Below are positions 58,003 through 63,296 of a stretch of 63,296 nucleotides of DNA, one piece after another. The translations under genes were made by a program, and so were the position numbers. The notes below the pieces were generated by a model. That model was not told the DNA's origin and ran no database searches. It saw nothing but the letters and a program-made list of their open reading frames with translations. Within the stretch, counting starts at the first letter, position 1; each line of letters begins with the position of its first letter. Source of the DNA: CAYMRL01 sp964398985 (lineage in GTDB: Bacteria; Deinococcota; Deinococci; Deinococcales; Trueperaceae); the NCBI GenBank assembly GCA_964398985.1, contig CAYNOS010000010.1:1-63296 (forward strand). Direction: 5' to 3'.

Positions 58003-59000
58003 GTGACCCTCCTGGTCTGGCGGTGGTGCGACGCCTCCTCGGCCTCGTGGAGGCGCAGCACTTCTCTGGCCGCAGCAGCGTCGGTGACGAGCGTGTCGAG
58101 GTAGCCGCCGCGCACGGCTCCGAGGATGGCGGCGGCCTTGGCTGCGCCGCAGGCGACGGCGATGACGTGCGGAACGGCCCGCACCTGCTCGAGCGCGATG
58201 CTGAACAGGTAGGGCATGGAGCCGGAGACAGGCCGCCCGGCGGCGTCGAAGAAGCGCATGCAGACGTCGCCGACGGCTCCGGCGCTCTGCAGCTCGCTGA
58301 CCGCGCCGTCGTCGAGGTAGTCGGCGAAGAGCATCTGGACTTCCTTGCCGAGGTCGACGTTGCCGATGCCGATGAGCGCGACGTCGAGCCGGTCCCAGTC
58401 GGCGGTCACCTGGCTGACGTCCGCCGACGCCATCAGCGAGGAGTAGGCCTCCTCGCTGTCGACCAGCGCCGGCACGAACAGGGTGCGCCAGCGTCCGCCG
58501 AGCTTCTCGCTGACCACCCGCGCCATGTCGTGAACCTGGAAGCTGGGGGCGATCTTGCTGAGCCCGCCCAGCAGCGGGATGACGTTGAGGTCGCGGCGGC
58601 GGCTGGCTTCCATTGCCTGCGTCACGTCGTAGAGCGTTCGCCCCCAGCCGAGACCCAGGGCGCCTTCGAGCGGCAGGGCTTCCTCGAGGTAGGCGGCGGC
58701 GGCGTGCCCGACCCGCTGCCGGGTGAAGACTGGATCGCTCGGGTGCCCGGCCACGACGATCGCCTTGCGGAGGCCGAGCCGCTCTTCGAGCTCGCCGGCA
58801 AGGCCGCCGTTGGTCTCGGAAGGGTCCACCACCGTGATCTGCACGATGCCCAGAGCGCGTGCCTCGTGCAGCGCGCGCAGGACCTTGGTGCGGGAAACGG
58901 CCAGCAGCTCGGCTATCTGCACCTGGGTCTTGCCCTCGAGGTGATAGAGGGAAGCGACCGTGTGCAGGAAGCGTAGGTCCTGAGCCAAACTGCTGGACAT
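57999..59000 (-). CDS. SorC/DeoR-type sugar-binding transcriptional regulator
   Basis: 333 aa. N-terminal HTH (about 18-45; GKTQVQIAELLAVSRTKVLR) followed by the SorC effector domain, recognised by GLGWGRTLYDV, VIPLLGGL and ACGAAKAAAILGAVRGGYLD. SorC proteins bind phosphosugars and are usually released from DNA by the pathway intermediate. First gene of the nine-gene operon, so autoregulation is likely. Repeats of TTTGTTC lie at its start codon (59000-59019). Confidence 0.94.
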   Translation of the reverse strand: MSSSLAQDLRFLHTVASLYHLEGKTQVQIAELLAVSRTKVLRALHEARALGIVQITVVDPSETNGGLAGELEERLGLRKAIVVAGHPSDPVFTRQRVGHAAAAYLEEALPLEGALGLGWGRTLYDVTQAMEASRRRDLNVIPLLGGLSKIAPSFQVHDMARVVSEKLGGRWRTLFVPALVDSEEAYSSLMASADVSQVTADWDRLDVALIGIGNVDLGKEVQMLFADYLDDGAVSELQSAGAVGDVCMRFFDAAGRPVSGSMPYLFSIALEQVRAVPHVIAVACGAAKAAAILGAVRGGYLDTLVTDAAAAREVLRLHEAEEASHHRQTRRVT

Positions 59001-59019
59001 TTGTTCCTCACTTTTGTTC
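59000..59019. promoter_or_regulatory. Candidate SorC operator, tandem TTTGTTC
   Basis: TTTGTTC occurs at 59000-59006 and 59013-59019, 13 bp apart (GAACAAA on the minus strand). It overlaps the first base of the sorC ATG. SorC/DeoR-family operators commonly contain TGAACA/TTGTTC half-sites. It could control both the sorC operon and the divergent transporter genes. Confidence 0.5.
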
Positions 59020-59210
59020 AGCGGTCTGAGCGGAGTGTAGCAGCGTGTCGGCTGGGTGTGTCAAGTGGGTCTGCGGAGTTGGTGGTACTCGCGGCCACCG
59101 CACCCCCAATCGCCAAAGGCAGTATCCTTCCTCCACACACGATCCCGCGGGGCTGCCGTGAACCGTCAGACCCCGCTCGCCGGAGACCGCTCCGGCTCCT
59201 GGAGGTTCTT

Positions 59211-60326
59211 ATGGCTGACCGGCTCGCAGTCCGATGGGTCCGCTCGATGCTCGCAGGCATGCTGGCGCTTGCCCTTGCCACCACCGCCTTCGCCCAGGAG
59301 GACTGGGCGGCCGTCGAGGCAGCGGCGCGCGAGGAGGGCAGGCTTGTCGTCTACTCGACCACCAGCCGCACTGAGACCGCCGCCAACAACTGGAGCGCGC
59401 TGACCGGCATCGAGGTCGAGGTCACGCGTCTGGGCGAGCAGGACCTGATCCAGCGCGCCTACCAGGAGGCCCGTGCCGGCGCCCGCAACGTCGACATGAT
59501 CGTGGTCGAGGACTGGGTCGCGGCGCGCGAGCTGCTCTCGGCCACCGGCTACTTCGTCAACTACGTGCCGCCCACCGCGCGCGAGCTGTTCGCGCCGCAC
59601 CACCAGGACCCGCTGGTCCTCGGCTACATCAACCGGATCTTCGGTTACAACACCGAGCACCACCCCGACGGCGACCCGTTCACCAACGTCTGGGAACTGA
59701 CGATGCCCGAGTACCGCGGGCGCGTGATGATCCGCGACTTGGCGATCACCGGTGAGCACCAGAACGCGTTCACCGAGTGGGTGCGCCGCTCCGACGAGCT
59801 CGCGGCCGCCTACACCGAGCTGACCGGCGAGGAGTTGGAGCTGACCGAGGCTAACGCCGGCCTCGAGTTCATCCGCCGCTTCCTGCTGAACGACCCGATC
59901 ATCATGACCAGCGACACGCGCATCGGCGAAGCCGTCGGCGCGCGCGGCCAGGAGACCCCGCCTTACGGCATGTTCTACGTGTTCTCCAAGCACCGCGACA
60001 TCCCGCTGCAGGACCTGACGCTCGCCGAGTCGCGGCAGATCGAGCCGACCCTCGGCTACTACTACCCGATCATCCTGCAGCTCGCTGCCGACGCTCGCCA
60101 TCCCAATGCCGCCAAGCTGTTCATGGAGTACCTCGGCACGCTCGAAGGCTTCGCGCCGTGGGCCGATTCGCCCGGCGTCTACACGCCGAACCCCAACCAG
60201 GTGCCGTTCGAGGGCGACATGCCGTGGACCTGGTGGGAGGAACGGCTGTGGGGCTACGACCTCGACTTCGCCGCCCAGCACCGCGGCGAGGTTCTCGACA
60301 CCTGGCTCAAGTACGCGCAACGTTGA
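59211..60326 (+). CDS. ABC transporter substrate-binding protein, Afu/Fbp family (second system)
   Basis: 371-aa binding protein with a signal peptide ending TTAFAQ. RLVVYSTTSRTETAANNW starts the mature domain; the AGARNVDMIVVEDW and TLGYYYPIILQLAADARHPN segments place it with SBP_bac_6/13 proteins. The YYY run at about 282-285 is near where FbpA carries its iron tyrosines, so iron cannot be excluded. ATG 59211 follows GGAGGT by 4 nt. The 210-nt intergenic region upstream contains the SorC-like repeats. Head of a three-gene operon. Confidence 0.85.
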   Translation: MADRLAVRWVRSMLAGMLALALATTAFAQEDWAAVEAAAREEGRLVVYSTTSRTETAANNWSALTGIEVEVTRLGEQDLIQRAYQEARAGARNVDMIVVEDWVAARELLSATGYFVNYVPPTARELFAPHHQDPLVLGYINRIFGYNTEHHPDGDPFTNVWELTMPEYRGRVMIRDLAITGEHQNAFTEWVRRSDELAAAYTELTGEELELTEANAGLEFIRRFLLNDPIIMTSDTRIGEAVGARGQETPPYGMFYVFSKHRDIPLQDLTLAESRQIEPTLGYYYPIILQLAADARHPNAAKLFMEYLGTLEGFAPWADSPGVYTPNPNQVPFEGDMPWTWWEERLWGYDLDFAAQHRGEVLDTWLKYAQR

Positions 60327-60343
60327 GGGCTGATTAGCTTCTG

Positions 60344-62143
60344 GTGATGTTAGGCGCGCTGCGTCGTCTGAGCTTCACGCTGACGCCGCAGCGCGTCTTC
60401 GCCGTGCTGCTGCTGGTGGTGCTGGCGTTCTTCGTGGTCGTGCCTCTCGGGGTGATGATCAACGAGACGTTCATCGTCCACCCGCTCGAGCGCTTCCAGA
60501 TCCCGGGCTCGATGCCCGGCGATTACACCACCTCGCACTACGAGCGCACCTTCGTCGGCAGCAACTCGATGGCCTTCTTCTACCGGCCGCTGATCAACAC
60601 CTTGGTCGTGTCGGTCAGCCTGTCGGTGCTCGCTTTGATCATCGGCGGCGGGCTGGCGTGGCTGGTGATACGCACCGACCTGCCGCTCAAGGGCCTGATC
60701 TCCAACGCAGCAATCATCCCCTACGTGATGCCGTCGTGGACGCTGGCCCTCGCGTGGCTGGCGATCTTCAAGAACCAGCGCATCGGCGGCACGCCCGGCA
60801 TCTTCCAGGCGCTGACGGGCGTCTCGACGCCCGACTGGTTCGCGTACGGGCTGTTCCCGATAACGATCACGCTGGCGCTGCACTACTTCCCGTTCGGCTT
60901 CATGCTGATCGGCGGCGCGATCCGCAACATCGACGCCCAGCTCGAGGAGTCCGCCGAGCTGCTGGGAGCGTCGCGCGTGACGATCCTGCGCCGGATCGTG
61001 TTCCCGCTGGTGCTGCCAGCCATCTTCAGCACCTTCCTGCTGACGTTCAGCAAGGGCCTCGGCAGCTTCGGCACGCCCGCGTTCCTGGGCGGGCCGGTAC
61101 GCGAGTTCATGCTCTCGACCTCGCTCTACGCGAACCTCATCGGCCAGCGGCCCGGCATCGGCTACATTGCCGCGCTGTTCATGGTCGTGATGGGCGTGCT
61201 GGTGCTGTACATGAACCACCGGGTGATCGGGGCGCGGCGCAGCTTCGTGACGATCTCCGGCAAGGGCGCCCGGGCGAGCCTCGTCAGGCTGGGCGCCTGG
61301 CGGCGACCGGTGGCCGCGCTGGTGCTGCTGTTCATCGGCGCCGTGATAGCCGTGCCGATCGGCGCGTTGATCGTCGACACGCTGATGCTGAGGCCCGGCG
61401 TCTACGCCTGGGACAACCTCTCGCTGCACTACTGGATAGGGGAGGCGAGCCTCCAGATCGGGCTCGGCACCGGCGAAGCCGGCGTGCTGCGCAACCCCGC
61501 GCTGATGCGCGCGCTTGGCAACACGATGAAGCTGGCCGTCACCGTCGCGCTGATCTGCGGCGTGCTGGGCGTCGTGTTCGGCTACTTGATCGTCAGGATG
61601 CGCGGCACCTGGCTGTCGAAGGCCTTGGATCAGCTCTCGTTCCTGCCGTACCTGATGCCGTCGGTGGCGCTCGGCTCCGTCTACCTGGCGATGTTCGCCG
61701 TCTCCCGCGGCCCCGTGCCCGCTCTCTACGGCTCGTTCTGGCTGCTGGTGATCGCCTGCACCATCGCCTACCTGCCGTACGCGGTGAAGGCCGGCGTCGG
61801 CGCGATGATGCAGGTCGGCCCCGAGCTCGAGGAGGCCGCCATCGTGGCGGGAGCGTCGTGGTGGACGCGCATGCGCCGGATCCTGTTCCCGGTGCAGAAG
61901 GCCAGCTACTTCTCCGGCATGCTGCTGCCGTTCATCTCCGTCACGCGCGAGCTCTCGCTGCTGATCCTGCTGGTCACGCCCGCGACGCAGCTCGCCACCA
62001 CCATCACCCTGCGCTACACCGACCGCGGCTGGTACCCGTACACCAACGCGATGGTGCTGCTCTTGATCGTCATCGTCGTCACCAGCACCGCCTTGTCGCG
62101 GAGGCTCATGAAGACGGACCTCGCCAAGGGGCTCGGAGGTTAA
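60344..62143 (+). CDS. Double-length ABC permease, Afu/Fbp type (second system)
   Basis: 599-aa fusion of two permease domains. EAA loops are EESAELLGASRVTILRRIV in the first half and EEAAIVAGASWWTRMRRIL in the second. A basic linker near residue 300-325 separates them. Longer than the first system's permease (559 aa). Starts 17 nt after the binding-protein stop and ends 2 nt before the ATPase GTG. Confidence 0.9.
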   Translation: MMLGALRRLSFTLTPQRVFAVLLLVVLAFFVVVPLGVMINETFIVHPLERFQIPGSMPGDYTTSHYERTFVGSNSMAFFYRPLINTLVVSVSLSVLALIIGGGLAWLVIRTDLPLKGLISNAAIIPYVMPSWTLALAWLAIFKNQRIGGTPGIFQALTGVSTPDWFAYGLFPITITLALHYFPFGFMLIGGAIRNIDAQLEESAELLGASRVTILRRIVFPLVLPAIFSTFLLTFSKGLGSFGTPAFLGGPVREFMLSTSLYANLIGQRPGIGYIAALFMVVMGVLVLYMNHRVIGARRSFVTISGKGARASLVRLGAWRRPVAALVLLFIGAVIAVPIGALIVDTLMLRPGVYAWDNLSLHYWIGEASLQIGLGTGEAGVLRNPALMRALGNTMKLAVTVALICGVLGVVFGYLIVRMRGTWLSKALDQLSFLPYLMPSVALGSVYLAMFAVSRGPVPALYGSFWLLVIACTIAYLPYAVKAGVGAMMQVGPELEEAAIVAGASWWTRMRRILFPVQKASYFSGMLLPFISVTRELSLLILLVTPATQLATTITLRYTDRGWYPYTNAMVLLLIVIVVTSTALSRRLMKTDLAKGLGG

Positions 62144-62145
62144 GG

Positions 62146-63240
62146 GTGCCCGACATCGTCCTCACAGGCATCGTCAAGCAGTTCGCCGGCGGCGCCGCTC
62201 CCGCCGTCAAGAACCTCGACCTGGTAGTGCCGAACGGGTCGTTCACCACGTTCCTCGGGCCCTCCGGGTGCGGGAAGACCACGACCCTGCGCATGATCGC
62301 GGGGCTGGAGATGCCGACCTCAGGTGAGATCGCCATCGGGGACGAGGTCGTGTTCTCTTTGGAGCGTGGTCGGTCGGTGCCGCCGTCGAAGCGTGGGCTT
62401 GGCCTGGTGTTCCAAAGCTACGCGTTGTGGCCGCACCTGACGGTGTTCGAGAACATCGCGTTCGGGCTGCAGGTGAAGCGGCTGGGGCGGCGAGAGGTGG
62501 CCGAGAACGTCGAGCAGGTCGCGACGGCGTTGCAGATCGAGCCCTATCTGCAGCGGTTCACGTCCGAGTTGTCGGGTGGGCAGCAGCAGCGTGTTGCCAT
62601 CGCTCGGGTGCTGGTGATGCGGCCCAAGGTGTTGTTGTTGGATGAGCCGTTGTCGAACCTGGATGCCAAGCTGCGGATGGACATGCGGGCCGAGCTGAAG
62701 CGGCTGCACGTGGAGACCGGTGCCACCGTTATCTACGTGACTCATGATCAGCTCGAGGCTCTGACCATGAGTACGCACATCGCGATGATGAAGGATGGGG
62801 AGTTGCAGCAGTTCGCGCCGCCGTTGGAGTTGTATGCGCGGCCGGCGAACCTGTTTGCGGCTGATTTCTTGGGGAATCCTCGGATTAACTTGCTGCCCGG
62901 GGTTGTTGAGAGTGGGGCGGTTGTGTGCGGGGAGTTGCGGGTGCCGTTTGCTGGGTTGAAGGATGGGGAGCGCGTGACTGTGGGGTTGCGGGCTGAGGAT
63001 GTGCGGTTGGTGGCGTTGGCTGGGGAGGGGAGGGCTGCAGCTGAGGTTGTTTCTGTGTTGCCTACGGGGGCTGATTGGTATTACCGCGTCGCGCTCGATG
63101 CCGGGTCGCATGTTGTAACGGTCAGAGACAACTCGGCTGTTGGGCTTCGTGAGCGAGATCGAGTGTGGGTTGAAGCTGTTGTTGGTGGGGTCAAGGTGTT
63201 TGATTCGCTGGGCCGATCTGTCTGGCGCGCTGGGCCCTGA
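62146..63240 (+). CDS. ABC transporter ATPase, Afu/Fbp/MalK type (second system)
   Basis: 364-aa ATPase: Walker A GPSGCGKTT, signature LSGGQQQRVAIARVL, Walker B VLLLDEPLSNLD, YVTHDQLEALTM, and a C-terminal TOBE-like domain. Codon choice changes sharply inside the gene: 32 of the first 60 codons end in C, but only 4 of the 60 codons in 62881-63060. The protein remains intact. This ATPase might also serve the CUT1 permeases at 53366-55152, which lack one. Confidence 0.92.
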   Translation: MPDIVLTGIVKQFAGGAAPAVKNLDLVVPNGSFTTFLGPSGCGKTTTLRMIAGLEMPTSGEIAIGDEVVFSLERGRSVPPSKRGLGLVFQSYALWPHLTVFENIAFGLQVKRLGRREVAENVEQVATALQIEPYLQRFTSELSGGQQQRVAIARVLVMRPKVLLLDEPLSNLDAKLRMDMRAELKRLHVETGATVIYVTHDQLEALTMSTHIAMMKDGELQQFAPPLELYARPANLFAADFLGNPRINLLPGVVESGAVVCGELRVPFAGLKDGERVTVGLRAEDVRLVALAGEGRAAAEVVSVLPTGADWYYRVALDAGSHVVTVRDNSAVGLRERDRVWVEAVVGGVKVFDSLGRSVWRAGP

Positions 63241-63296
63241 GTGAGCGCGTTCGATCTCGTGCAGTAGTGGCAGCCCCACCTTGCCGGTTACATCTC

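Noticed and set aside
62320..63279. 319-codon minus-strand frame at the window end
   Set aside because: Antisense of the ABC ATPase; opened by the G/T-rich wobble positions of that gene.

Overview
The window is a high-GC bacterial chromosome segment. Most genes prefer C or G in the third codon position. Gene starts often carry a TANNNT -10-like box 5 to 9 nt upstream and no Shine-Dalgarno. Solute-binding proteins have short signal peptides ending in AxAQ, and accessory genes such as OsmC and DinB-type proteins are frequent. Together these suggest a Deinococcota member, possibly Truepera-like. That is inference; no rRNA or other marker settles it.

Layout. 1-355: 3' part of tRNA-Ala(GGC), with its 3' end and downstream region duplicated 278 bp further on, probably an integration scar. 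392-2755 (minus): thioredoxin, a CsoR/CstR-family repressor, a 5'-truncated acr3, a thioredoxin-type arsC and a CDF transporter, behind a palindromic operator that overlaps the -10 box. 2859-6778: S41 peptidase lipoprotein, HI0933-type flavoprotein, short RtcB. 6801-9056: a second arsenic-type locus (ArsR, two candidate operators, ArsO-like flavoprotein) and a DinB protein. 9064-14109: membrane protein, two-domain VOC protein, and an ABC-2 exporter with a DesK/DesR-like two-component system. 14201-22663: cupin, GrpB-nucleotidyltransferase fusion, DinB-like protein, AI-2E permease, YqjD/YqjE/small-protein trio, ABC exporter, FMN reductase, OsmC, YbaN, and cspA with promoter, long leader and terminator. 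22789-29534 (minus): branched-chain amino acid type (Liv) ABC transporter with an acyl-CoA ligase. 29586-38218: an AfuABC/FbpABC-type ABC transporter with a PP2C-like phosphatase and a SIS protein (minus), divergent from a NagA-like deacetylase, LarA-like racemase and GntK-like kinase (plus). 38228-49924: HU, SLC13 permease, SbcCD, a cNMP-domain protein with a large FG-GAP lipoprotein, MFS transporter, Fer4_19 ferredoxin, DUF1801. 49991-59000 (minus): a nine-gene catabolic operon. 59211-63240 (plus): a second Afu/Fbp-type transporter.

The best candidate for an undescribed system is 49991-59000. A SorC-family regulator is followed, mostly with 4-nt overlaps, by a DhnA/LsrF-type aldolase, a NAD-kinase/AcoX-fold protein, an ADP-ribosylglycohydrolase-family enzyme, two CUT1 permeases, a binding protein, a xylose-isomerase-like TIM barrel and a zinc dehydrogenase. 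No ordinary sugar kinase is present. A simple reading is uptake of a glycoside with an N- or O-glycosidic bond, hydrolysis, phosphorylation by the NADK-fold protein, then aldol cleavage. The second candidate is the 29586-38218 block. There a double-length permease, a binding protein without an obvious iron-binding Tyr pair, a phosphatase, a SIS protein and a GlcNAc-6-phosphate-deacetylase-like enzyme point to sugar-phosphate or amino-sugar handling rather than iron uptake.
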